Assembly (NCBI GenBank): GCA_021785315.1
Contig: JAJYFX010000014.1
Span: forward strand, 1 to 13,813
Source: Actinomycetes bacterium
Lineage (GTDB): Bacteria > Actinomycetota > Acidimicrobiia > Acidimicrobiales > Acidimicrobiaceae
Length of the DNA: 13,813 bases
Direction: 5' to 3'
Part shown: in pieces, positions 1-6,858 of the stretch
How positions within the stretch are numbered: the first letter of the stretch is position 1
Layout: each line of letters opens with the position of its first letter
Notes under the pieces: generated by a model
Seen by the model: only the letters and a program-made list of their open reading frames with translations
What the model was told of the DNA's origin: nothing
Databases searched by the model: none
Position numbers and translations under genes: made by a program

Positions 1-540
1 ATTGCGACTCTCAAAGATCCCTTACTCACACGCAGCACCAGAGACTCAAGAAACGGTCCGAGCGCCAGGCTTGCGCTCAGTGCAACCGTATCCGCACTGA
101 GGGCCCTATCTCTTGCCACTCCAGGAACCTGACCTGCCAGTGTGGCTAGTACCGGCATCAACAAGCCTCCCAATGCGCCAAGGATCACCGCCGAAATTAG
201 ATAGGGTGGGAAGACTGCCACCGAGAACAACTACGCAGATAGCAATGCTTGTCCCCAGTAGCCCTACAAATGCCAACCGTCGAAGGCGAGCAGAGTGCAG
301 CCTCTTGACCAACCAAAAGTTAGCTAAAGCTACAACAGCTCCTGTCAAGGCGATTCCGAATCTGACTATTGAGGGGCTCAGCCTTAGAAGTATGTGTCCA
401 AACGGCCCGAATGTCGTTTGGACTGCATTTTGAGTTGATCTGAAAAGGGCGGTGACCAGTAGGAGGGCCGCGAAGGGTAGTCTCGTGCCCCGAAATCGTT
501 TCCTTGTTGGACCGTTATCGGTTGAATACTTGTCACTCAA
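1..540 (-). pseudogene. MFS transporter, N-terminal part, frameshifted and cut by window edge
   Basis: The first frame starts at a TTG at 540, directly after an in-frame TAG, with no clear ribosome binding site. It encodes a basic N-terminus and three hydrophobic segments, with a basic loop (KRLHSARLRR) between segments 2 and 3 as in major facilitator proteins. This frame then turns polar and stops at 106-108. The neighbouring frame opens after a TAG at 241-243 and carries on with typical MFS sequence (LISAVILGALGGLLMPVLA, then ALSASLALGPFLES) to the edge. A one-step frameshift at roughly 205-240 would restore one protein of about 180 visible residues. It lies downstream of the lactonase gene and would be a second, proton-driven uptake or export route for the locus. 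It could be a true pseudogene or a sequencing error. Family assignment is fairly sure; substrate is unknown. Confidence 0.6.
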
Positions 541-719
541 CTACCGATTCTCAACATTCGGGTTACAGACCGGGTGAGATGTGGCTTCGATGTCATTGGT
601 AGCCGCCAAATAACGGAGATCACTGATGAGCAGAATGACACGGAACATGTGCAGCGGCCCCAGGCAGTAACGGACAACGGGTCTCTTAACCGATAATTTG
701 ACCTTCGAAATGACTCTCA

Positions 720-1598
720 TCAGCCGCTGAATGGAGTAGCCGGCAATCCCGTGACACCCGGCGACAAACAAAAGAGGCTGCCCGCGTGCGGCTGTTCCGC
801 AAGTTCCTGAGTTGACAGTCCTACCGTGCCGGAGGTGACATAGAGGACATCCAGATTTCGACCTCCAAATTCGCAACTCGTCACCTTGGTTGCGGGAAGC
901 TCGACCCGACGGTCCAGATCTCCTTTGGGGCTATACCGATGAACAGCTCCTCCGAAGATCAGGCATATCCATAATCCGCCCTCGGCATCGACGCAAATTC
1001 CATCGGGACGCCCAAGGCCGTCCTCGATGGTGACCAGTCGGCGACGATTGGATATGAATCCGGAATCCAGATCGTAATCAAACACGTCGACTCCAAGGGT
1101 CGGCGTGTCCACATAATACATTGACCGCCCGTCTGGACTCCAGGCAAGTCCGTTAGAGACGGTGACACCTCCCAGCATTACCGTCAACTCCAAGTCATCA
1201 TCAAGCCTGTATAGAGATGCCGCCCCCGGAGTTCTCTCCTCGGTGAGAGAACCGACCCAAAATCGTCCTCGCCGATCGCACAGTCCATCGTTGAAGCGAG
1301 CGCTTAGAGGGAAGTCGGCTGGACGGGAAACCGTCCTGACCTCGCCTCCCCAGGTGTCATTTTGGACTAATTCCCTCTCCAGTGCAATCAGAAGCCCTCC
1401 ATTCTCACGCGGAATTGCGACGCCAACCTGTGACGACATTAAATCCGATTCGTCAACGCCGGTCACCGGATCATACCTATGAACCTCCCGCCTGGGAATG
1501 TCGACCCACAGAAGCTTCTCCGAGGCTGGATCCCAAATTGGCCCTTCACCAAGGGAAGCGCGTGATTTGAGTGCGATATCGGCCGGCATGCCTACCAT
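720..1598 (-). CDS. SMP-30/gluconolactonase family sugar lactonase
   Basis: This is a six-bladed beta-propeller lactonase of 292 residues, the usual family length. It should hydrolyse a sugar-acid lactone to the free aldonic acid in the cytoplasm with a divalent metal. The metal-site motifs are all visible: LGEGPIWD near the N-terminus (Glu), RFNDGLCDRRGRFWVGS mid-protein (Asn), VSNGLAWSPDG (Asn) and GRPDGICVDAEGGLW (Asp). The C-terminal family ending with HAGSLFCLSPGVTGLP is also present. The ATG at 1598 overlaps the stop of the DapA-like gene by 7 bases, so the two are probably translationally coupled; an ATG three codons later (1589) is an alternative start. Its likely role is to open the lactone made by the SDR dehydrogenase at the head of the operon. 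The lactonase family is very sure; the specific sugar cannot be told. Confidence 0.9.
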   Translation of the reverse strand: MVGMPADIALKSRASLGEGPIWDPASEKLLWVDIPRREVHRYDPVTGVDESDLMSSQVGVAIPRENGGLLIALERELVQNDTWGGEVRTVSRPADFPLSARFNDGLCDRRGRFWVGSLTEERTPGAASLYRLDDDLELTVMLGGVTVSNGLAWSPDGRSMYYVDTPTLGVDVFDYDLDSGFISNRRRLVTIEDGLGRPDGICVDAEGGLWICLIFGGAVHRYSPKGDLDRRVELPATKVTSCEFGGRNLDVLYVTSGTVGLSTQELAEQPHAGSLFCLSPGVTGLPATPFSG

Positions 1599-2500
1599 TG
1601 GATGTCTTTCCTGGTTATCACCCCGACGGCTTCCAGGTCGTTGGCAAAACTTTCGAGGTCAGAACCAGACAAGGTTGGGTTGGGGAAAGCCGCATGCGCA
1701 GAGCACAGTCCCTGAAGGGAAAGAGCGGCTTTCCACCCGCTTGGAAAACCCGCCCTGCGGCAAACACCTACAATCACCATCAACCTGGATTGCAGCTCTC
1801 TGGCTTTCTGCCACTCTTCGGCGAGAACGGCATTCCAAAGCGCTGTCACAATTTCGGGAACAAGATTGACCGAAGCGGCTATCGTCCCAGAACCTCCGAG
1901 AACTCCGCTTGCCAAGAGCAGGGTGTCACTGCCCGTAAGGAGAGAGAACGACGTCCCTCGCGTGGCATCGAGAACGGTCTCGAAATACTCCAGGTCGCGG
2001 CTCGAATCCTTCATCCCGATTACACGGCTGTCACAGGCAAGCGAAGCGACGATATCCGGTGAAATAGCGATCTTGGTAAACGATGGGATGTTGTACAGAA
2101 GGATCGGAAGCGATGAACGTTCGGCCACACTCTCGTACCATTTTGCGACGGCGGAAGGGCCGTGGTGATAGTAGAAAGGGGTAGTGATCAGTGCGGCGTC
2201 AGCACCGGCATCAGCGTAGGCCTCTATATCCGCCAAAGTGTCACCAAGGGTGTTTGAAATCACTGCTGGGATGTTCCAGACACCTGGTGGAATCAGCGAT
2301 GAAAGGATAGAGGTTATTTGGAATCGGGAGTCCCTGTCTAATAGCGGACCCTCGCCGGTGGAACCCACAGGACATAGTCCAGAGAGCGAGCACGACAGAA
2401 GTCTCTCTACTAGGCGCTCAAGTGAGGTGCGGTCTATGTTCCCACTCTCATCCAACGGAGTGACTAAAGCGGCCATGACGCCTGTTGGCAAACCCGACAT
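1592..2500 (-). CDS. DapA-family (class I, N-acetylneuraminate-lyase superfamily) aldolase or dehydratase
   Basis: A (beta/alpha)8 Schiff-base lyase of 302 residues. The glycine-rich GSTGEG motif is at 46-51, the catalytic Tyr at 136 in YNIP and the Schiff-base Lys at 164 in GMKDSS. The Arg that binds the second carboxylate in true dihydrodipicolinate synthase (YNVPxRT) is Phe141 here (YNIPSFT), so lysine biosynthesis is unlikely. Relatives without this Arg cleave 2-keto-3-deoxy sugar acids to pyruvate plus an aldehyde, or dehydrate/decarboxylate them to a semialdehyde. Either product would suit the aldehyde dehydrogenase encoded on the other strand. The frame is open further upstream (to 2563), but the ATG at 2500 gives the normal family N-terminus and follows GGGAG by 12 bases. 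It sits between the SelA-like and lactonase genes. Family is sure; exact reaction is inferred. Confidence 0.88.
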   Translation of the reverse strand: MSGLPTGVMAALVTPLDESGNIDRTSLERLVERLLSCSLSGLCPVGSTGEGPLLDRDSRFQITSILSSLIPPGVWNIPAVISNTLGDTLADIEAYADAGADAALITTPFYYHHGPSAVAKWYESVAERSSLPILLYNIPSFTKIAISPDIVASLACDSRVIGMKDSSRDLEYFETVLDATRGTSFSLLTGSDTLLLASGVLGGSGTIAASVNLVPEIVTALWNAVLAEEWQKARELQSRLMVIVGVCRRAGFPSGWKAALSLQGLCSAHAAFPNPTLSGSDLESFANDLEAVGVITRKDIQW

Positions 2501-2554
2501 TTTGATTCCAATCTCCCGTCTTCCCCAGTGAACAGCACGAGCTCCGTAATTCCA

Positions 2555-2574
2555 AATCGCCAATCCTGGCGATT
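2555..2574 (-). repeat. 8-bp perfect hairpin between SelA-like and DapA-like genes
   Basis: AATCGCCA and TGGCGATT form a perfect stem around a 4-base loop, in the 164-base gap between the SelA-like stop and the DapA-like start. There is no following T-run, so it is not a standard terminator. It could be an mRNA processing or stability element, or a protein-binding palindrome. Confidence 0.5.
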
Positions 2575-2664
2575 CTCATAAGTGGGCCGCGGAGCCTGCA
2601 TCCCCACATCGAAACACTTGGCCAGATATTCAACCGAAGTCTTCGAACCTCAACAGGCCAGCTA

Positions 2665-3819
2665 CTAGAGGAGGCCAGACGCCTTCGCACGACACAGCTC
2701 TTCCTTAATGCGATTGTAAACCACCTGCACCTCTTCGTCGCTCAGGTTCGCTGGATTTACGATGAGGGCGTTTACATCCAGAAGGGAGTCATTCAGGGCC
2801 ACTCTCCGCTCACCTTCCTCGAGTGCGGTTAGCAGATCCTTTGCACCGAACCTCCCGTTGGGATCATCCATTTTCAAGACAACACAAGGTACAGGGCGAC
2901 CGTTGGGAAGTTTTGCCCGATATTCGACCACCACTCCATCAATGGAGTCCAACTCGCTCGCAAGTTCCTGCATCAACCTACTCCAGCGCAGATAATCTTC
3001 GTCGTGATCACGGGCCCGAAAGCGTTCGATGGCCGTGAGAAGACCTATTATCTCCTCCTTCGCAACTTTCATCGGACGCCCAAGTCCATGCCTGGGCAGA
3101 CCCGCCTGGCCAACGGGACTGCCGTAGTCGAGCTGCAGTCTTGATACCAGTCTCACCAGCTCAGATGATCCACATACGAACCCCGTGGCCTGCGGCCCAT
3201 GCAAGGCTTTTCCTCCGCTGACTGCGACAAGGTCAGCACCCGCGTCGACATAGCCTCGTAGATTTGAAATTGGTGGGAGCGAGTTAGCAGCATCGACGAT
3301 CACCGACACGTCGTATCGGTGAGCTAGGCGAACCACCTCCACTATGTCCAGACCAAATTCAGACCGCTCATGCACATATCCAACTGCAGCAACCGTGCCT
3401 GCTGACAATTCGCTCTCGAGTTCCTCGCCAGGAATGAACTTTAGCGATCCGCCAGACAATTCGAACATTCGAGCGTAGGGATTCAGATGCGACTCCTGCA
3501 GCAGAATTGTGGAGGGACAACCTTCCTCCAACTTTGGCAGGTTCATCAAGAGCGACTGACTTTGCCTCCCTATACATACGGCAGATGAGAGAGCGATAGC
3601 AGAAGCAGCTCCCGAAGTGACGTGGCCGGCCTCTGACCCAGTGAAATCTGCAATCAGCTCGCTCGCGGCGCTCTGAAGCTCGCTGATCTTTACGAAATGC
3701 CTACTGGCCTCAACCATGGCGGAGACTACCTCACTCTCCATCAGAGTTCCGCCGAACTTCGTATAATCTCCAGCGGCGTTGATGACGGGCGTAACACCGT
3801 ATCTGCCGTAAACATCCAC
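2665..3819 (-). CDS. SelA/DgaE-like PLP-dependent enzyme (amino-sugar-acid ammonia-lyase type)
   Basis: A fold-type I PLP enzyme of 384 residues in the family holding D-glucosaminate-6-phosphate ammonia-lyase (DgaE) and the bacterial selenocysteine synthase SelA. Visible landmarks are the N-terminal VTPVINAAGDYTKFGG, the cofactor Asp176 in VIVDAANS, and Lys204, the expected Schiff-base lysine, in SGGKALHGPQATG, a signature typical of DgaE-like proteins. At 384 residues it is shorter than SelA, and no selenocysteine genes are nearby, so a catabolic lyase is the better guess. It would eliminate ammonia from a 2-amino-2-deoxy acid to give a 2-keto-3-deoxy acid, the substrate type of the adjacent DapA-like enzyme. 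The start is a GTG at 3819 supported by AGGAGGT seven bases upstream. A structured 190-base spacer separates it from the lipoprotein gene. Family is sure; substrate is inferred. Confidence 0.85.
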   Translation of the reverse strand: MDVYGRYGVTPVINAAGDYTKFGGTLMESEVVSAMVEASRHFVKISELQSAASELIADFTGSEAGHVTSGAASAIALSSAVCIGRQSQSLLMNLPKLEEGCPSTILLQESHLNPYARMFELSGGSLKFIPGEELESELSAGTVAAVGYVHERSEFGLDIVEVVRLAHRYDVSVIVDAANSLPPISNLRGYVDAGADLVAVSGGKALHGPQATGFVCGSSELVRLVSRLQLDYGSPVGQAGLPRHGLGRPMKVAKEEIIGLLTAIERFRARDHDEDYLRWSRLMQELASELDSIDGVVVEYRAKLPNGRPVPCVVLKMDDPNGRFGAKDLLTALEEGERRVALNDSLLDVNALIVNPANLSDEEVQVVYNRIKEELCRAKASGLL

Positions 3820-3826
3820 AGTCCGT

Positions 3827-3833
3827 ACCTCCT
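3827..3833 (-). promoter_or_regulatory. Strong Shine-Dalgarno site for the SelA-like gene
   Basis: AGGAGGT on the minus strand lies seven bases before the GTG at 3819. It decides this non-ATG start and shows that the gene can be translated independently of the upstream lipoprotein gene. Ten bases separate it from the end of the hairpin at 3844-3872. Confidence 0.75.
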
Positions 3834-3843
3834 ATACAGATCA

Positions 3844-3872
3844 GGCCATCCTGGGTGTTGCATGGGATGGCC
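3844..3872 (-). repeat. 8-bp hairpin upstream of the SelA-like RBS
   Basis: GGCCATCC (3844-3851) and GGATGGCC (3865-3872) pair perfectly around a 13-base loop. In the leftward transcript this hairpin lies just before the AGGAGGT site. Its first four transcribed bases (3869-3872) are also the last four of the larger helix at 3869-3945, so the two structures compete. Confidence 0.6.
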
Positions 3873-3945
3873 CACGCAGTTCTCCGATGTGCCGCATGGT
3901 CCGGTTGGGGTCCGCCGGATTGCCAGTTCATCAACTGCGTGGGCC
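3869..3945 (-). repeat. 13-bp perfect inverted repeat, long-loop helix
   Basis: GGCCCACGCAGTT (3869-3881) and AACTGCGTGGGCC (3933-3945) are exact inverse complements separated by 51 bases. The loop holds a further small stem (TCCGG at 3900-3904 with CCGGA at 3915-3919). It lies in the spacer between the ABC lipoprotein and SelA-like genes and should fold in the leftward mRNA. No T-run follows, so simple termination is unlikely. It could be an intercistronic stabiliser, an attenuator, an unrecognised cis-regulatory RNA or a small repeat element. Confidence 0.65.
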
Positions 3946-4009
3946 CTAGCTCAAGCCCTCATCAAGAGACGCTGGGGCTTTCTCGCGGCTAGAGCAGTAG
4001 ACCTGACGC

Positions 4010-5065
4010 CTATGCGCCGAACCCTGCCGCTTTCCCGCCTGCTAAACCGTACTTGGGATTCCAGAAGGACGTCACTGGCACCGATTGAGTAAGCAAGCCC
4101 ATGCTTACGAACATACTCTCTTCAGTCTTAAGCCAAGATGCCACTGTTCCGTTTTTGTAGTCCGTTACAAGTTGTTTCGAAGGGACCAATACCGTCCCTT
4201 TTGCTCCAGGGGTGAGAGCGCTCACTGGCAATCTCACGAACTTGCTCACAACTGGAAGCATGGCCTGAGAGTTGTTGATGTAGTACTGGTTAGCCTGCAA
4301 TTCAGCCTGCATGAAACGAGAAACCGCTCCGGGATGGGCAGCGACAAACGAAGGGTTTGCCACCCAGACATCGGTCAGCGCAACCTTGGGGTAGAAGGCC
4401 TTATCGCTCGCTATCACTTTTAAGCCGGGAATGCCGGACTTCATGGCTCCGATGTAGTGACCCCACACCGACGCTGTCGACGCTTTATGGCTGATCATGG
4501 CGATCACTGAACTCGACGGTGTGACGTTCTGTATATTCACCGAACTCAAGGAAAGTCCTACTTTCTTGAGTGCCAAGTAGAGAAGCATCTCTCCGGAGGT
4601 GCCGACTGGCGTAATGACCGTGTGACCCTTCAAATCCGAGACCGAACTAACCGACGGAGAGTCGGACACCAAGGCGTCATCCGCGCTAATGTCGTCCACT
4701 CCAATGACGTCGGCTCTGCCCTTCGCCGCAAGGTAAAGGGCACCTGGTCCTATGAACGCGATGTCAATATTCCCTGAAGCCATCGCGTCGATAGCCGGCG
4801 GTCCAGATTGAAACATCGTGGTGCTTACCTTAAGCCCGGCCTTTGAGAAATACCCTTGGTTCAGACCGACAGCCAAATTTTGAGCTCCGTCAAAACCATC
4901 GATGAATCCAACTGAAACCGATTCCGGTGCCTTAGCGGCGGTAGTTGCCGTAGAGGATGAGGAGGCTGGCGCCGCAGATCCACAAGCGGCTGCAAGCAGA
5001 GCCATAGACAGCGCCAACGCTGAAGGAAGGACAATCTTCCGGCTAAGCTGCACTCCCGAATCCAT
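4010..5065 (-). CDS. ABC transporter substrate-binding lipoprotein, NitT/TauT/SsuA type
   Basis: The periplasmic-type binding protein of the importer encoded upstream in the same operon. From the ATG at 5065 it has 351 residues: a basic n-region, a hydrophobic stretch and a lipobox LAAAC with Cys28, then a Ser/Ala/Thr-rich linker and an NMT1/SsuA-like domain (VGFIDGFDGAQNLAVGLNQG; QSGPPAIDAMASGNIDIAFIG; DLKGHTVITPVGTSGEM). It is therefore expected to be a membrane-anchored lipoprotein that captures a small anionic ligand. The frame is open further upstream: a GTG at 5134 and an ATG at 5125, the latter with AGGTG seven bases before it, are alternative starts, but they would give an unusually long n-region ahead of the signal. 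About 150 bases separate it from the ATPase gene. The family is known for taurine, alkanesulfonates, nitrate and pyrimidines; the ligand here is unknown. Confidence 0.87.
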   Translation of the reverse strand: MDSGVQLSRKIVLPSALALSMALLAAACGSAAPASSSSTATTAAKAPESVSVGFIDGFDGAQNLAVGLNQGYFSKAGLKVSTTMFQSGPPAIDAMASGNIDIAFIGPGALYLAAKGRADVIGVDDISADDALVSDSPSVSSVSDLKGHTVITPVGTSGEMLLYLALKKVGLSLSSVNIQNVTPSSSVIAMISHKASTASVWGHYIGAMKSGIPGLKVIASDKAFYPKVALTDVWVANPSFVAAHPGAVSRFMQAELQANQYYINNSQAMLPVVSKFVRLPVSALTPGAKGTVLVPSKQLVTDYKNGTVASWLKTEESMFVSMGLLTQSVPVTSFWNPKYGLAGGKAAGFGA

Positions 5066-5162
5066 CCCTTTTGATCGAATCCGACGCTCAGAGCCTTTGT
5101 GCCTTTTCAAACATAGTGAGACCATTACAAACACCTGACTTTCATTTGACTAGTTGCTTTTA

Positions 5163-5178
5163 TTACCTGGTTACCTGG
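5163..5178. repeat. Tandem 8-base repeat TTACCTGG x2
   Basis: Two adjacent copies of TTACCTGG lie in the gap between the ATPase stop and the lipoprotein start. They could be a small regulatory site or chance; nothing else supports a function. Confidence 0.35.
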
Positions 5179-5212
5179 GAGACCATCGGAACGAGAAGGG
5201 GAGGCTTCGCTG

Positions 5213-5992
5213 TCACTGCTTGTCATGCAAGGCGCTCCACAATTTGCGCCTTATCTCGCCAAACTCTTCGGTTATACGAACATCCGATGACCTGGGATAA
5301 GGCAAATCCACCGAAACATCGTTGACAATTTGTCCCGGGCTTCCCCCCATCACGAGAACTCGCTCCGCGAGAAAGATCGACTCGTCAATATCGTGCGTTA
5401 TGAAGACGACTGTCGTTCGCCGATCGAACCACATCGCCACCAGTTCATCTTGAAGCCGGACCCGTGTCTCGGAGTCCAACGCGCCAAACGGCTCGTCCAT
5501 GAGGAGAATGTCCGGCGCCACCGCATATGCCCTGGCAAGCGCGACCCTCTGCTTCATTCCGCCGGAAAGCTCCTTTGGAAACGCATTCTCCCATTGCTCC
5601 AAGCCCATTCGCTCCAGAAGCGAGTCTGAGACTTCCTTCTGCACGGTACTCGATCCACCTGCCATTCGGATTCCAAACTCGATGTTCTTCCGAACGGTAA
5701 GCCAGGGGAACAGAGCGTATTGCTGAAAGACAACGCCTCTCTGTGGACTGGGACCTTGCACCTTTGTACCATCGACCAGTACTTGGCCGGAAGTAGGTTT
5801 CACAAGTCCTGCAATCACGTTCAAGATGCTGGTCTTGCCACAGCCACTCGGCCCGATCACGGAAACGAAGGAACCCTGACCGATGCTCACATCAATTCCT
5901 TCGAAAACTGTGTGAACGGCCCCTTGCGCAGAGGTCAGCTTCAGTCCAATCTTATCCAAACGAAGCTTTGGCTCGTCAATCATCAGACTCAT
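5213..5992 (-). CDS. ABC transporter ATP-binding protein, NitT/TauT/SsuB type
   Basis: The nucleotide-binding subunit of the importer, 259 residues from the ATG at 5992. All ATPase motifs are intact: Walker A GPSGCGKT (47-54), Q-loop at FQQYALFPWLTVRKN (90-91), signature LSGGMKQRVALARA (from 142), Walker B ILLMDEP with catalytic Glu167, and the switch His200 in FITHD. FQQYALFPWLTV followed by N is typical of nitrate/taurine/sulfonate ATPases. The frame is open 66 codons further upstream, but that part is the permease gene read in another frame. The chosen ATG overlaps the permease stop as ATGA, with GGAGAG just before it. It should sit on the cytoplasmic face and power import together with the permease and the lipoprotein. 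Very sure. Confidence 0.93.
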   Translation of the reverse strand: MSLMIDEPKLRLDKIGLKLTSAQGAVHTVFEGIDVSIGQGSFVSVIGPSGCGKTSILNVIAGLVKPTSGQVLVDGTKVQGPSPQRGVVFQQYALFPWLTVRKNIEFGIRMAGGSSTVQKEVSDSLLERMGLEQWENAFPKELSGGMKQRVALARAYAVAPDILLMDEPFGALDSETRVRLQDELVAMWFDRRTTVVFITHDIDESIFLAERVLVMGGSPGQIVNDVSVDLPYPRSSDVRITEEFGEIRRKLWSALHDKQ

Positions 5993-6858
5993 TTCTCTCC
6001 AACATCCTGCCACCTGCTGACGCGGCGATAGAAGATAAGGACCAGGCGGTCCATCGTGAACCCGAGCACCCCTATTGTGAAAATTCCTGCATAAACTACC
6101 GGGATCTCGAAAAGGGTGGAGGCCACCTGAATCATGTAGCCCAGCCCGTGCTGCGCTGCGATCAGCTCGGCAGCTATCAACGTCGTCCATGCCCCAGCAA
6201 GCCCCAGCCGAATACCGACAAAGATATGAGGCAAGGCCGAAGGGAGGATCACATAGCGGAACAGTTTGCTATTTTTCTCAACTCCAAGAACCCTGGCAGC
6301 TCGGATCAGTGTGGCATCTACGTGCCTTACACCTTGATGAACAGTGATCACAACCGTGAGAAACACCGCGAAAAAGATGACGGATATCTGAGCCTCTTTC
6401 CCGATACCCAAGTAAACGATTATCAAGGGGATGAGGGCAATCGGCGGAATGGTCCTGAAGAACTGGATCCAAGGCTCCGCAATACGGTTTGCAATGCTGT
6501 ACCAGCCAGTTAAGAACCCAACCGGGACCGCAACCACCAACCCAAGCAGAAAGCCAACCAATACCCTCTCGAGACTTGCCCCGATATTCCTCTCCAAGCT
6601 TCCGGTGATGGCGAGGTTCCATAGAGTTTGGGCGACGACCAATGGAGTCGGCACAAGTCGAGCGGAAAAATACTCTCCAATCACATACCATATTCCGAGA
6701 CCCGCCAGAAGTGAAGCCCCCTCGATACCGATTCGACTGAGAAACCTGGAGCGCTTACTAGAGAGATGAACGGGTTCTTTCCTTACGCTGCTGGTAACTA
6801 GCTCTGCTTGCACATCATCGATAGAACTCACCGATAAAAGTCCGTTGTCACTTGCCAT
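5989..6858 (-). CDS. ABC transporter permease, NitT/TauT/SsuC type
   Basis: The inner-membrane channel subunit, 289 residues. After a polar N-terminus of about 45 residues come six hydrophobic segments, beginning with GASLLAGLGIWYVIG and including VLVGFLLGLVVAVPVGFL, IPPIALIPLIIVYLGIG and IFFAVFLTVVITV. The loop RAARVLGVEKNSKLFRYVILPSALP is the EAA-type coupling loop that docks on the ATPase. An ATG further upstream (6921) is open, but the ATG at 6858 has AGGGAGG four bases before it and overlaps the SDR stop by 11 bases, a usual coupled arrangement. The alternative N-terminus would be read over the SDR gene. Probably works as a homodimer with the ATPase dimer. Family very sure, substrate unknown. 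Confidence 0.92.
   Translation of the reverse strand: MASDNGLLSVSSIDDVQAELVTSSVRKEPVHLSSKRSRFLSRIGIEGASLLAGLGIWYVIGEYFSARLVPTPLVVAQTLWNLAITGSLERNIGASLERVLVGFLLGLVVAVPVGFLTGWYSIANRIAEPWIQFFRTIPPIALIPLIIVYLGIGKEAQISVIFFAVFLTVVITVHQGVRHVDATLIRAARVLGVEKNSKLFRYVILPSALPHIFVGIRLGLAGAWTTLIAAELIAAQHGLGYMIQVASTLFEIPVVYAGIFTIGVLGFTMDRLVLIFYRRVSRWQDVGEK

Noticed and set aside
541..876. Minus-strand frame of 111 codons between the MFS remnant and the lactonase
   Set aside because: It overlaps the lactonase C-terminus in another frame and the translation has no recognisable pattern; the 179-base gap itself shows no clear promoter or terminator.
1571..2062. 163-codon plus-strand open frame
   Set aside because: It lies entirely opposite the lactonase and DapA-like genes, whose catalytic motifs are clear, and its translation shows no family pattern.
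2665..3819. SelA selenocysteine synthase
   Set aside because: Shorter than SelA, no selB or selC nearby, and the lysine motif SGGKALHGPQ fits the DgaE-like lyases as well or better; the catabolic context also disagrees.
5163..5178. Tandem TTACCTGG as a regulator-binding site
   Set aside because: Only two short copies, no symmetry, no promoter placed near it with confidence; kept as a repeat only.
5968..6513. 181-codon plus-strand open frame
   Set aside because: It is antisense to the permease and ATPase genes, with a charged, low-complexity-like translation and no domain.
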